DNA of 64,000 bases from Rhipicephalus microplus (taxonomy: Eukaryota > Arthropoda > Arachnida > Ixodida > Ixodidae): contig NC_134705.1 of the NCBI RefSeq assembly GCF_043290135.1, forward strand, positions 35,901,771-35,965,770. The letters run 5' to 3'. Positions 1 to 11,792 of the stretch are shown here, piece after piece. The notes under the pieces are model-generated. The model did not search any database. It was not told the DNA's origin and worked only from the letters and a program-made list of their open reading frames with translations. The first letter of the stretch is position 1. Each line of letters begins with the position of its first letter. The position numbers and the translations under genes are program-made.

Positions 1-660
1 CCAGGAAACTTCGCAGGTGTTTCTGATTTTCTGGCCGAGGGAAGCGTATCACGGCAGCAAGCTTGTCAGGATCCGGGCGAACGCCATCTTTGCTCACAAG
101 GTGGCCTAACACTTTGATGTTCTTGTTGACGAAGTCGCATTTCTTGGTGTCTAGCTGAAGTCCAGCATTAGAAATACACGTCAAAACATCGTCTAAACGA
201 TCAAGATGCTGACGAAAAGAAGAGGAAAAAATGAGAATGTCGTCTAGATAACAGGGACATGTTTTCCATTTTAGGCCGCGTAGAACTGTGTCAATCGCGT
301 TCAAACGTGGCAGGAGCATTACCTAAAACGAATGGCATCACGTCGAATTCATACAGCCCGTCTGGTGTTGCAAAGGCAGCTTTTTCTTTGTCCGCTTCGT
401 GCATAGGTATTTGCCAATAACCAGACCGTAGAGCGAGGCTGGAGAAAAATTCAGTTCCTTGCAGAGAGTCAAGTGCGTCGTCAACTCGTGGGATCGGGTA
501 CACGTCTTTGCGCGTGATCTTATTAAGTGCTCAATAATCGACGCAGAATCGCTCCGAACCATCCTTCTTTCGGACTAGCACTACAGGTGATGACCATAGG
601 CTGGACGAAGGCCAGATAACATCTCGTTTGAGCATATCAGCAACGTTATTCTCGATTATT
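1..660 (-). pseudogene. pol: reverse transcriptase fragment (family 1 copy 1)
   Basis: Minus-strand translation shows Gypsy RT motifs: 'YPIPRVDDALDSLQG', 'SGYWQIPMHEADKEKAAF' and 'APATFER'. Past several frameshifts towards base 1 comes sequence equivalent to 'GHLVSKD..RPDPDKLA'. This is the fingers and palm of the polymerase that would copy element RNA to DNA. The rest (RNase H, integrase) lies outside the window. The gene is broken by indels. Confidence 0.8.
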
Positions 661-680
661 TTCCGCTCTGCGGATGACAC

Positions 681-1525
681 TCAATATGGCCGGCGGCGTA
701 CAATTGTATTGCCTTCCGTCTCAATTCGATGTACGGCGACGGAAGTGCGACCCAAAAGCTTGGAATTGACATAAAATGAAGCACTGTGTTTTCGAAGGAT
801 ACCCAAAAGTTCTTGCTTTTGCGCTGACGTGAGATCGGAATTTATTGTGGCTGTTAAAGAAGCCGTTGTAGCATCGTCATCATTACTCGTAGAGAAAGAT
901 TTCGCGTTTGCGTGAAGGGACACCAAAGAAAGTGGTTCGGTATCTGTGAAGCAAATCACACTGGTGCCCTGGGGCAGTGCAACAGGCAAAGAAGTAGGGT
1001 TAACTGCCGTAACTAATGCTCTGCCATCATGAAAGCGCACCAGGCTAGGAGCGATGGTAAGCCCACCAGAGATGTAGCGTTCACACGGTGCCAGGAACAC
1101 ATCACCAGTACTGACCTTATCTGATGTCAGGGCCAGAATATGCTCATTACCTGGAGGAATAAAACAGTCATCAGCGGTGACGAAGCGCTGGCTATGAGCA
1201 TTTTATTGGACGAAAGCGCAGCATCTGACATGCGAATGACCCTCTGACGGCAAGATTTCATGGCTGAAGCTGAGGAGAGAAAGTCCCACCCAAAATTGAG
1301 CGCATTAGTACACGATGACAGAACGAGGAACTGTATATGGTGATGGATGCCCTCAAAAAAACTCGTGCTGTGCAAAACACCAGAAGGCTGAACAAAAACC
1401 GCATTAGCACAGCGAAGGTGCGGGCCATCATCAATGTCTTTACTTTGCGCAAACGGGAGCATAAGTCCACACTAATAACTGAGAGTGATTCACCTGTGCC
1501 CACCAAGGCTTCTGTCTATATACCC
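681..1525 (-). pseudogene. pol: protease and protease-RT linker (family 1 copy 1)
   Basis: Minus-strand frames correspond to 9527-10290 of copy 2. The piece near 1506 begins V-G-T-G-E-S-L-S-V-I where a retropepsin normally has D-T-G-A. The linker continues as 139 residues at 681-1100. Frameshifts separate the pieces. The aspartyl protease would cleave Gag-Pol, but the catalytic Asp codon reads Gly here and in copy 2. Confidence 0.65.
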
Positions 1526-1615
1526 TCAACACACACTGAAAGTACAATTGGAGGCGTTCCGGAGGAGTTCGATGCAGTCCGCAAAATGCAGCTTTCCCTC
1601 CTGAAGCTGCACTCC

Positions 1616-2101
1616 TTAGTTTTCCGGGCGATGATCAGACGCCGTGGTATCCGGACGAAGTGGTGACGAGGAACGGCGCATAGGTGACGGGGAGCGACGG
1701 CGCGAGGAGCGGAAGGTACTGGCTGCATCGAAGTGTTGTGGAGAGGGTGAGTGGCGTTGGTACAGTTGGTATGGGTGGCGATGTTGTGGAGCAGGGGCAA
1801 ACTCCTCCCTCTCGAAGTCACCATAGCCACGCCTTTTGTCTTGCTGACGTCGACGACAGAACTGTGAGATGTGGCCACGTACTCCGCAATAATAGCAAAT
1901 CGGTCGAGATGGACGCCAGGCATGGAAAGAAGGAGGTGGTGCCCTTGGGGCGAGGATATTTAGGGAGGGCTGCGCAGTTGACACATACTGTGGTGATTGC
2001 TGAGAAGGTGACGCTGCAACCACCTGAGCGTATGTCGGCTTTGGAGTGGTATGCGAGCTCGAGACTTGCTCACACGTCATGGATGCCAGTTCCTCCCTCA
2101 C
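1616..2101 (-). pseudogene. gag: gag, nucleocapsid part with zinc knuckle (family 1 copy 1)
   Basis: Continuation of the same gag in another frame. It carries one CCHC knuckle (CYYCGVRGHISQFC, spacing C-x2-C-x4-H-x4-C), which in Gag proteins binds the element's RNA. An Arg/Ser/Pro-rich tail with several SPSP and RRRSPSP runs follows. The frame matches the gag C-terminus of copy 2 (8626-9417) almost residue for residue. Confidence 0.8.
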
Positions 2102-2130
2102 AATGTTGCGAAGGCTGCCTGCAGAAGGTG

Positions 2131-2829
2131 TTATACGGAGCTCACAAGACGACGAGGTGGCTGGAGTTGCAGCTCCTCGCGGATCATGATCATGGACCGT
2201 ATCAGCGCACGGAGCTCACCGTCATGCGTTGGCCTGATATCTGCTGTCTCAGGTTGTAAACGTATCAGTTGAAGGGCATCGAGTCGCTGACACGTACTGA
2301 TGATATCCGCGACCGTGGTGGGGTTCTTTGCAACCAAAGCGTTAAATGCGACGGCGCTTATGCCCTTGAGCAGGTGGCGAACGCGGTCATGTTCCGCTAT
2401 CGAGCTGTGGACGCGACGACATAGGGCGAGAACATCTTCAATGTACGAAGTATAGGAATCGGCGGAGTGCTGGACACGTTCGGCAAGCTTCCGTTTGGCG
2501 ATGTCTGCACGTACAGAAGCGTTGGAAAGTATCTGACAGAGCTGCTGCCTAAAGGTAGGCCAGTCTGGGAAATCCAGCTGATGGTTGAAAAACCATGTTT
2601 TAGCGACCCCTGTCAGACAGAACGGCACGCGGGACAGCTTCACAGAATCATGCCAATAGTTAAGCGCACTCACACGGTCGCACTCATCCAACCAGTCTTC
2701 AACGTCTTCACCACGAAGGCCAGCGAACATCGGGGGATCTTTCTGAGGAGCGGTGACAGACCATGAAGGCATGCCCAGGGGTGTAGGCGGGGTGGATGGA
2801 GCCGTGTTGTTGTGCTCGTTTTGCGACAT
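2131..2829 (-). pseudogene. gag: gag, N-terminal and capsid part (family 1 copy 1)
   Basis: Gag is the structural protein that would assemble the retrotransposon particle in the cytoplasm. The ATG at 2829 opens a protein beginning MSQNEHNN. It has the retrotransposon-Gag core around 'EDVEDWLDECDRVSA' and 'LTGVAKTWF' (roughly residues 45-90), then helical sequence. Compared with copy 2, a 6-bp ATCATG duplication adds two residues near 2190 and a 1-bp deletion near 2165 shifts the frame, so it stops at 2131, before the nucleocapsid. The start is chosen because copy 2 has the same ATG (8050). Confidence 0.8.
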
Positions 2830-2951
2830 GACCGTGGGCTGACTGCGCAAACGGCGACCCGATCGGAGTTCCAGGAATGGTTGGTAGTCAAAGATAACGA
2901 AAAAGCGCTGCAGGGAGAGGACCAGGGGACTGGAACGCACTCTTCACCACT

Positions 2952-3078
2952 TGTAAGGCAACATTTTTGCTGCAAGACAATTCTTTTACTTGCCGAGCTT
3001 CTGCCCCACAACACAGGTCAGACTGATGAAGATGAGTATGTACATATGACAAGAAGACGCGCATGAATAATGCTCACA
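2952..3078 (-). repeat. 5' LTR of family 1 copy 1
   Basis: A 127-bp block reading TG...CA on either strand, matching the 125-bp LTRs at 7803-7927 and 13002-13126. It is unusually short for a Gypsy LTR. Confidence 0.85.
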
Positions 3079-4078
3079 ATATGAATGTTCGCGAGCAACC
3101 TGACTGTCCCGGTAATTCAATTTCACCCACTTAGTTCTGCTGCGCTGTTACGAATATCAGCGGCTATTAACGTGTGATTGCATTATGTCCCAAAAATACT
3201 GCAACTTCCTTCCTGGAATCAAATGTTAGAGTAACCACTATAAAAACACTGCTGCAACGACGACATAGAAAGAGCGAAAAAAAGCTGCATAGACATAAAG
3301 ACGGAAAAAAGAGCTTGTAACACTGAAGAAGCATTCAATAAGGTATAAATCAAGAGCAATAACCAATACCTGGTCTTGGAGATGCTTTACTATTCAACAG
3401 ACAACTTGCTCTCCAGTAATCATACACTTTATTTATAGTGCTTACTTAAAATAGTCAATACACTGAAGCCACTGGACTGAGCGTTCCTTCGTTCGCAGGT
3501 GTTCTCGCATCGCCAGCGTGCATTGACCAGTGGGCTGAAATTGAGAAATACAGTTATTTTTTGTAGTTTGCCGTTGTGTTTTCTAGAATTGGCAGTATAC
3601 TCAAAAAGTTTGAATTCGTTTAAATAACTCGACCAATAGTCTTTCGAGGGCCTTAAACCATACCCGAGTTTGAAAACGAGAAAGAGGCCGCTTTCTCGCC
3701 TTCAATAAGTTTTCTAAAAGCCCTAAATTGTCATCTACACTAATTGCTTCAGAAACTACGTACGAAATGAGCATTCATGGTGTTGCACTTTTCGACAACA
3801 CGCTCTTATCTCCACTTCCGCAGTCGCAAATGATGACAACAAAGTGAAATATGTTTACGACTGTCACGCGAAACAAGGCAGACTGGGCGTGTGAAGGCAT
3901 GACGAAGCAGTGTGGGCGACAATTTTTAGGGGCGAAGCTCCTTATGGCGCGGATTGTGCGTCCCTCGTAGTACGTAACCACCAGTGGCGCATACCCGAAA
4001 TAGCGGTCCTTACAATTTTGACCTCCAAGGTGGTTCCGGTGAGAGATTTCTTCTGTGTGTTGTTGAACAATAAAGATA
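3079..4078. other. intergenic, nothing assigned
   Basis: AT-rich sequence without a supportable gene. The segment 3905-4078 (containing 'ggggcgaagctcctta') looks like an interspersed repeat fragment, but I have no second copy in the window to align it with. Confidence 0.5.
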
Positions 4079-4196
4079 GTGCTCAATGCACATGTTAATG
4101 GCTGCTAAGGTGGAATGAGAGACAGGAGCATTCGGCCTTTAGTTAACGCGCACGCTGCGATCCCCATTAGCAGCTATTGGCATGTACATTGAGCAC
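4079..4196. repeat. small inverted-repeat (foldback) element
   Basis: Arms of 29 bp (4079-4107 and 4168-4196) are reverse complements with four mismatches and enclose 60 bp. The outer ends read GTGCTCAATG and CATTGAGCAC. This could be a tiny MITE-like element or a hairpin. No flanking duplication was recognised. Confidence 0.55.
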
Positions 4197-4471
4197 GATC
4201 TGACAAGAAAGGGTTGCTACGTTATACTCGCTGGGTGTAACCTCCTTGGTTTTAGAAAGGTTTAGCGAGCGTTGGGCCACATAGCCATGAATACAATGAA
4301 CTAGTATATACCATGAGCTCGAGGTGGTTAAAGGTGGGAAGTAAACCCGAAGCGCAAGCCGTAAGAAAGTGTGCATGTGCCACCTCCCGTTTAGTCCTTG
4401 AAATGTCCGCTGGATGGCAGTGCTTCTATATGGAGAATATATGATCAAAATATGCAAGATGGTGGTACTTG

Positions 4472-4676
4472 GAGTGCTGAATAGACGGACGAACGGACAC
4501 ACAGACAGATGCATGGATGGACGCATGAGCGAACGCAGGCGCGGATGCATTGACGAACGCAGGGACGGACGCACGAACAGACGCACGCACGGACGGGTAA
4601 ATGGACGCATGGACGGTTACACAGACGTACGCAGGAACGGACGGAAGCAAGAACGAATGGACGGACGAATGCTTCG
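4472..4676. repeat. degenerate GGAC/GACG tetranucleotide minisatellite
   Basis: About 200 bp of drifting 4-mers (ggac, gacg, aacg, cagg). All three forward frames read Arg/Asp/Gly/Thr-rich repeats, so the overlapping open frames are composition artefacts. Confidence 0.8.
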
Positions 4677-5513
4677 CCCCACTCCCCATCATTCACTCCG
4701 TGGATATGCTGCCATTTTTTACAGACGCTGCTTTTACGCCAACCAATCGAGAGCATATTTGATCCTGAAATCTTGTGAACAAACAACTGGCGTTCGGAAC
4801 TGTGCTGCTAAGACTGAAAGCGGTGGGAGGAAATAATGCCTTGCTCTTCGAATCTTTAGGGGAGATTAATAGTTCGTCTGCAGTGGAGTATCCAAGGGAG
4901 AAAGTTGAGGGAATTCAAACCCCCCGAATTTTTTGTTTGAACCAACCCCTCCTCACCCCCACTACCACTTACACACCTTTTTTTCGTTGCTCCTCGCTGA
5001 CATGATTTAGGAACTAAGTGATGCTACTATCACTATAACATTCCTCGGTGATTTTACAGTGACTAATATCTGCACGAGAAAATGTGTCACAGTGTTCGTC
5101 AAGGCTTTGGCCCTCGGTGAGTTTTGGGCAGGAATCTAGGCCGTGAGCGTTGCAAGTTAGCGCGACAGAATGAATGTTGCAGCCGTGGTCGTACGTTTAC
5201 CCACAGAATCAGATCTCGCCAGAGTCGATCACTGCGATTACTTTCACTACGCAGAAATTCATTTCATTGGTGAAATCCAGACACAGTTCCAAAGTCTGAC
5301 TGACCCCGTTCAAGCGTATTTCAGTGTGACTATTCGTACGTGTGCTAAGAAATACTCAAGCCAGAGAATAATATTACTATTGAAATTTCGCATGTTCTGC
5401 TAACATCTGAACATGCGCACACGTTTATACGCACTCACATGCGAGCGTGCGCCACAGAATAATTGGCTCATCCACCAAACTTTGCTTGTATGCGAGTACA
5501 AAATACATTGGTA
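4677..5513. other. intergenic, nothing assigned
   Basis: No coding frame with recognisable protein content, no RNA gene and no clear repeat pair was seen. Confidence 0.5.
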
Positions 5514-5726
5514 GCTCCGCTGCGGTGGTCTAGTGGCTAAGGTATTTGGCTGCTGACTCGCAAGTCATGGGATCGAATCACAGTGGTGCCGGCTGCAATT
5601 TCGATGAAGGCGAAAGTGCTGAGCCCTGTGTTTTCAAATTTGGGCGCAAGTGAATGAACCCCAAGTGGTCAAAATTTCCGAGAAATTTCTGGAGCCCTCC
5701 ACTATGGCGTCTTTCGTAATCATGTA
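5514..5726 (+). mobile_element. Ruka-like tRNA-derived SINE, near full length
   Basis: The head resembles a tRNA gene with an internal pol III promoter: box A-like 'TGGTCTAGTGGCTAAGG' and box B-like 'GGATCGAATC'. The body contains the landmarks 'GGAGCCCTCCACTA' and 'GGCGTCT..CATAATCAT' shared with the other four copies. It ends in a TA tract instead of the usual '(TCAA)n' tail. Non-autonomous; moved by a LINE. The family name rests on my memory of the ixodid Ruka SINE. Confidence 0.85.
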
Positions 5727-5727
5727 A

Positions 5728-5732
5728 ATATA

Positions 5733-5821
<89 letters not shown>

Positions 5822-5840
5822 ATGTGTGTGTGTGTGTGTA
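5728..5840. repeat. (TA)n followed by (TG)n microsatellite
   Basis: About 70 bp of TA with occasional C, then about 40 bp of TG. The tract separates the SINE from the family 2 fragment. Confidence 0.95.
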
Positions 5841-5981
5841 ACACGAATCGCGACACCCTAACAAGTACCAACCAATTGCTGGTGACATCAAGCTACAAAA
5901 TAAAGCGGGCTCATGTTTTTAAATTAAGTTCAACTTGTCAGATGGTGCAACATCAGCAATGCCAACAAATGCAACAAGGAG

Positions 5982-6111
5982 ATTGATTGATATGTGGGGT
6001 TTAACGTCCCAAAAACACCATAAGATTATGAGATACGCCGCAGTGGAGGGCTCTGGAAATTTTGACCACATGGGGTTCCTTACCGTGCACCCAAATCTGA
6101 GCACACGGGTC
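5982..6111 (-). mobile_element. Ruka SINE fragment, 5'-truncated, minus strand
   Basis: Reverse complement of the Ruka body, including the 'atcaatcaat' tail at the left edge and 'GTGTGCTCAGATTTGGGTGC' at the right. Imperfect flanking duplication: AACAAGGAG (5973-5981) and AAGAAGGAG (6112-6120). Confidence 0.85.
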
Positions 6112-6119
6112 AAGAAGGA

Positions 6120-6690
6120 GAGGCCCAACATATTATGCGGCCACACCAACAAGGACAACGAAAAACTAAAGCCACACCGCAAGCATACTTGCGGCTTAAA
6201 GAATGTCGTGAACAACGACGAGCATCACCACCACAACGACCACCACAGAAAAGACTGCTTCCGCATATGAGCCATTTTCACAGAAAGAAAAGCCAAGGAA
6301 CTTTTCTGCACCAGCATTCAAGATTGCGCCTTTGGCCTGAACATCTGCGCCATCGCCATAGAAAACTCCCTAAATGCCACAAAACAACCGCTTGTAATCT
6401 GCAGGAACACAAGCAGCGCCCGATCAGCCACGATCAACGGGCACGCTAAATGCATGAACCGCGTTTCTTCAAGTCACGACGAAAAATGAGACTCCAACAA
6501 AACGGTCGATCCTGCAAAGCGTTCAAACCTCGTTCATTCCCCGCAAGAACGCCGGCTGCATTTCCATCCGTTTCCACGCAGAAAGCATGCTTGTGTTGTC
6601 CAAAGCGTAACAGCCAGCGTCGCTCACCAGAGCCCTACTTGATAACCCCGGATTGCAGCCCTCCCTGTGAAGCATTTCTGCGATCTTACG
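6120..6690 (+). pseudogene. Cys-rich, N-glycosylation-rich frame in family 2 (copy A)
   Basis: Not one of the long open frames, but the frame that aligns with copy B (20030-20494). Both read C-G-L near the start, then 'KE(L/V)FCT', scattered Cys and several N-x-S/T sites, and 'SVAHQ' / 'SLAHQ' near the end. That pattern suggests a secreted or membrane-exposed protein: either an envelope-like gene of the element or a captured tick gene. Several stops break copy A. I do not recognise the family. Confidence 0.4.
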
Positions 6691-6808
6691 GACCTTCAAT
6701 GTGATGTGGAACAACAGCCCATTTCGACATTTTTTGTTTTCGAAGATTGCTTTTTCATCACGTATTGTAATATGTAACGCGCGCATTTTTCGGGGCGAGG
6801 GGAAATCC

Positions 6809-7690
<882 letters not shown>

Positions 7691-7731
7691 TTCACAAAGA
7701 CTAACTGGCCCATTGAATTATTACTCCCACT

Positions 7732-7786
<55 letters not shown>

Positions 7787-7802
7787 ATATATATATATAT
7801 AT
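7732..7802. repeat. (TA)n microsatellite, left flank of family 1 copy 2
   Basis: TA repeats with a few extra A. The tract resumes at 13127 on the far side of the retrotransposon, so the element landed inside it. Confidence 0.9.
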
Positions 7803-7927
7803 TATGAGCATTATTCATACGCGTCATCTTATATGTACATGCTCATCATCAACAGTCTGACCTGTGTTGTGGGGCAGAGGCTGGGCAAGTAAAAGAAGTG
7901 TCTTGCAGCCAAAAACGTTGCCTTACA
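7803..7927 (+). repeat. 5' LTR, family 1 copy 2
   Basis: 125 bp ending CCTTACA. The first bases read TA where the 3' LTR has TG. Same length as the 3' LTR. Confidence 0.88.
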
Positions 7928-8049
7928 AGTGGTGGAGAGTGCTTTGCGGTCCCCTGGTCCTCTCCCTGCAGCGCTTTTTCGTTATCTTCGACTACGAACC
8001 ATCCCTGAAGCTCCGGTCGGGTCGCCGTCTGCGCAGTCAGCATACGGTC

Positions 8050-8680
8050 ATGTCGCAAGACGAGCACAACAACACGATGGAGGCGGAAATGTAGAGGCCC
8101 GTGTGCTCAGATTTGGGTGCACGTTAAAGAACCTCAGGTGGTCAAAATTTCCGGAGCCCTCCACTACGGCGTCTCTCATAATCATATGGTGGTTTTGGGA
8201 CGTTAAACCCCACAAATCAATCAATCAATCGAGCACAACAACACGGCGCCATCCACCCCCTCGGCACCCCTGGGAATGCCTTCTTGGACTGTCACCGCCC
8301 CTCAAAAAGATCCACCGATGTTCGCTGGCCTTCGCGGTGAAGACGTTGAAGACTGGTTGGACGAGTACGACCGTGTGAGTGCGCTTAACTATTGGCATGA
8401 TTCTGTCAAGCTGTTCCGCGTACCGTTCTATCTGACGGGTGTCGCTAAGACATGGTTTCTGAACCATCAGCTGGATTTCCAAGACTGGCCTACTTTTAAG
8501 CAGCAGCTCCGTCAGATATTTGCCAACCCTTCTGCACGTGCAGACATCGCCAAACGGAAGCTTGCTGAACGTGTCCAGCACTCCGACGAGTACTATACTT
8601 CGTACATTGAAGATGTTCTTGGCCTATGCCGTCGCGTCGACAGCTCGATGACCGCGTTCGCCACTTTCTCAAGGGCATAG
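8050..8680 (+). pseudogene. gag: gag N-terminal part, interrupted by a SINE (family 1 copy 2)
   Basis: Starts at the same ATG as copy 1 (MSQDEHNNT). The frame is interrupted after codon 9 by a Ruka insertion at 8077-8230. Past the insertion it continues through 'EDVEDWLDEYDRVSA' and 'LTGVAKTWF' (Gag core) to about 8640. There roughly 10 bp present in copy 1 are missing and the frame ends at 8680. Gag forms the particle shell; this copy cannot make it. Confidence 0.85.
8077..8230 (+). mobile_element. Ruka SINE, headless, with 15-bp target duplication
   Basis: 154 bp beginning ATGGAGGCGGAAATG, so the tRNA-like head is absent, and ending (TCAA)n. The perfect duplication GAGCACAACAACACG lies at 8062-8076 and 8231-8245, showing LINE-mediated insertion into gag. 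Confidence 0.93.
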
Positions 8681-9417
8681 GCGCCGTCGCATTTAACGTT
8701 CTGGCGGCAAAGAACCCGACGACGGTCACCGATATCATCAGTACGTGTCAGCGACTCGATGCCCTTCAACTGATACGTTTACAACCTGAAACAGCAGATA
8801 TCAGGCCAACGCATGACGGTGAGCTCTGTGTGCTGATACGGTCCATGATCCGCGAGGAGCTGCAACTCCAGGTCACCTCATCGTCTTGTGAGCTCCGTAT
8901 AACACCTTCTGCAAGCAGCCTTCGCAACATTGTGAGGGAGGAACTGGCATCCATGACGTGTGAGCAAGTCTCGAGCTCGCATACCACTCCAAAGCCGACA
9001 TACGCTCAGGTGAATGCAGCGTCACCTTCTCAGCAATCACCACACTATGTGTCAACTGCGCAGGCCTCCCTAAATATCCTCGCCCCAAGGGCACCACCTC
9101 CTTCTTTCCATGCCTGGCGTCCATCTCGACCGATTTGCTATTATTGCGGAGTACGTGGCCACATCTCACAGTTCTGTCGTCGACGTCAGCAAGACAAAAG
9201 GCGTGGCTATGGTGACTTCGAGAGAGAGGAGTTTGCCCCTGCTCCACAACATCGCCACCCATACCAACTGTACCAACGCCGCTCACCCTCTCCACAACAC
9301 TTCGATGCAGCCAGTACCTTCCGCTCCTCGCGCCGTCGCTCCCCGTCACCTATGCGCCGTTCCTCGTCACCACTTCGTCCGGATACCACGGCGTCTGATC
9401 ATCACCCGGAAAACTAA
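8626..9417 (+). pseudogene. gag: gag C-terminal part with zinc knuckle (family 1 copy 2)
   Basis: A frame of about 260 residues continuing gag after the 8640 frameshift. It contains the end of the capsid-like helices, then the CCHC knuckle CYYCGVRGHISQFC (about 9138-9179) and an Arg/Ser/Pro-rich tail. RNA binding by the knuckle is known for this family of proteins. The annotated Met at 8626 is only the first Met in the new frame, not a real start. Confidence 0.82.
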
Positions 9418-9519
9418 GGAGTGCAGCTTCAGGAGGGAAAGCTGCATTTTGCAGACTGCATCGAACTCCTCCGGAACGCCTCCAATTGTAATTTCAGTGT
9501 GTGTTGAGGGTATATAGAC

Positions 9520-10299
9520 AGAAGCCTTGGTGGGCACAGGTGAATCACTCTCAGTTATTAATGTGGACTTATGCTTCCGTTTGCGCAAAGTAAAGACACC
9601 GTATGATGGCCTGCACCTTCGCTGTGCTAATGCAGTTTTTGTTCAGCCTTCTGGTGTTTTGCACAGCACGAGTTTTTTTGAGGGCATCCATCACCATATA
9701 ATGTTCGTCGTTCTGTAATCCTGTACCAATGCGCTCATTTTAGAATGGGACTTTCTCTCCTCAGCTTCAGCCGTGGTATATTGCCGTCAGAGGGTCATTC
9801 GCATGTCAGATACTGCGCTTTCGTCTGATAACTATGCCCATAGCCAGCGTTTTGTCAGCGCTGATGACTGTTTTATTCCTCCAGGTAATGAGCATATTTT
9901 GACCCTGACATCAGATAATGTCAGTACTGGTGACGTGTTCCTGGCACCGTGTGCACGCTACATCTCTTGTGGACTTATCATCGCTCCTAGCATGGTGCGC
10001 TTTCGTGATGGCAGAGAACTAGTTACGGCAGTTAACCCCACTTCACTGCCTGTTGCACTGCCCCAGGACACCAGTGTGGTTTGCTTCACAAATACCGAAC
10101 CACTTTCTCTGGTGCCCCTTCACACAGACTCGCCATCCTTCTCTACGAGTACTGATGACGATGCTACGACGGCTGCCTTAACTGCCACAATAAATCCCGA
10201 TCTCACGTCAGCGCAAAAGCAAGCACTTTTGGGTATGCTTCAAAACACAGCGCTTCATTTGATGTATCTTCCAAGCTTCTGGGTCGCACTTCTGTCGCC
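9520..10299 (+). pseudogene. pol: protease and linker region (family 1 copy 2)
   Basis: LVGTGE at 9527-9544 sits where the retropepsin motif DTGA is expected. Copy 1 has the same substitution. The linker ('CRQRVIRMSDTALSSD' onwards, 9780-10290) matches 681-1250 of copy 1. Frameshifts occur near 9720 and 10240. The protease would mature Gag-Pol; without the Asp it should be inactive. Confidence 0.65.
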
Positions 10300-10907
10300 G
10301 TGCATCGAATTGAAACGGAAGGCAATACAATCGTACGCCACCGCCCATATCGAGTGTCATCCTCAGAGCGGAAAATCATCGAGGACAACGTTGCTGATAT
10401 GCTCAAACGAGATGTTACCTGGCCTTCGTCCAGCTCGTGGTCATCACCTGTAGTGCTAGTCCGAAAGAAGGATGGTTCGGTGCGATTCTGCGTCGGTTAT
10501 CAAGCACTTAATAAGATCACGCGTAAAGACGTCTGCCCAATTCCACGAGTCGACGACGCACTTGACTCTCTGCAAGGCGCTGAATTTTTCTCCAGCCTCG
10601 GTTTACGGTCTTGGTATTGGCAAATACCTATGCACGAAGCGGACAAAGAAAAAACTACCTTTGCTGTACGAATTCAACGTCATGCCATTCGGCTTATGTA
10701 ACGCTCCTGCCACGTTTGAACGCATGATGGACACAGTTCTACGCGGCCTATATGGAAACAATGTCTCTGTTATCTAGATGACATCGTAGTTTTCTGATAT
10801 TCTTTTCGTCAGCATCTTGATTGTTTGGACGAAGTTTTGACGTGTTTTTACTGTGCTGCACTTCAGCTTAAGACAAAAAATGCCATTTCGTCAACAAGAA
10901 CAACAAG
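10300..10907 (+). pseudogene. pol: reverse transcriptase (family 1 copy 2)
   Basis: Fingers and palm motifs are readable: 'SSPVVLVRKKDGSVRFC', 'YQALNKITRKDVCPIPR', 'LRSWYWQIPMHEADKEK', 'MPFGLCNAPATFERMMDT' and the active-site YLDD at 10771-10782. Next to copy 1 this copy lacks about 18 bp before 'YEFNVMPFG', where a short GCTGTA repeat suggests slippage. A frameshift just before YLDD and a TGA after 'DDIVVF' break the frame. Confidence 0.87.
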
Positions 10908-11792
10908 GTGTTGGGCCACCTTGTCAGCAAAGATGACATTCGTCCGGATCCTGACAAGCTTGCTATCATGATACGCTTCCCTCGGCCAAAAAATCAGAAA
11001 CACCTAAGAAGTTTCCTGGGCCTGGCATCTTACTTCTGCCGCTTCATTAGTCATTTTGCTGCCATCGCGTCGCCACTGCACAAGCTGCTCACATCCGTAT
11101 CAACTTTCACTTGGAACGACGACTGCGAGCGTGCATTTCAAGCCCTCAAGAATGCTTTATCGTCCGACCCTGTTCATTGCCATTTCGACGAGATCGCACC
11201 TAAATGTCTGCACACCGACGCGAGCGGCCATAACATTGGTGCAGTTCTTCTACAGCAGGATGCCACTTCATGGAAAAGAGTTATAGCATATGCTAGTCGC
11301 GCTCTTACCGCTGCTGAACAGAACTACTCCATAACTGAGCAGAAGTGCCTTGCTGTCGTTTGGGCCATACAAAAATTTCGACCGTATCTTTACGGACGCC
11401 ACTTCACGGTTACTACAGACCACCACGCCTTGTGCTGGCTCTCGACACTGAGAAACTTGTCTGGTCGCCTAGGTCGTTGGGTGCTCCGCCTACAAGAGTA
11501 CGATTTTGACGTCATCTATAAGTCTGGCAAAAGACACCAAGATGCATATGCTCTCTCACGCTGCCCCCTTCCACTTTCATCAAGTACGTCAGCTTATTTC
11601 TCGTCTGGGGGGCAAGGCACTGCGTCACCCCTCACATTATCACACCTTGCGGTTATCGACACGCCGGCTTCAAATCGCTACACCGAGTTCCCCACAAGCC
11701 AGCGTGATGATCCATATTGCAATCGCATTATCCAACGCCTAAATGGCGTATCACCTACTCCTAATGCTAGATTGCGCCGACAACTACGGTAA
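10908..11792 (+). pseudogene. pol: RT thumb/connection and RNase H (family 1 copy 2)
   Basis: 295 codons in one frame. Starts at 'LGHLVSKDDIRPDPDK', continues through 'FLGLASYFCRFI', then RNase H: 'CLHTDASGHNIGAVL' (first catalytic Asp), 'YSITEQKCLAVVWA' (Glu) and 'TTDHHALCWL' (Asp). RNase H removes the RNA strand of the RNA/DNA hybrid. The frame ends at a TAA after 'RRQLR', and the same frame resumes directly in integrase, so a single nonsense change separates them. Confidence 0.9.

Larger units (their letters stand above)
1..3078 (-). mobile_element. Ty3/Gypsy LTR retrotransposon, family 1 copy 1 (truncated by window edge)
   Basis: Read on the minus strand this is 5' LTR (2952-3078), gag, protease region, then the start of RT, leaving the window at base 1. 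It matches the plus-strand element at 7803-13126 in every domain, so the two copies are inverted relative to each other. The bases outside the LTR begin ATAT, in line with the TA-rich target of the other copy. Multiple frameshifts make this copy dead. Confidence 0.9.

Noticed and set aside
4414..4836. Arg/Asp/Gly-rich proteins across the GGAC repeat
   Set aside because: Degenerate tetranucleotide repeat open in several frames at once.
5728..5840. Tyr-Ile and Thr-His repeat proteins at this and other AT/TG tracts (also 6919-7019, 17635-17741, 49861-50192)
   Set aside because: Pure translation of microsatellites.
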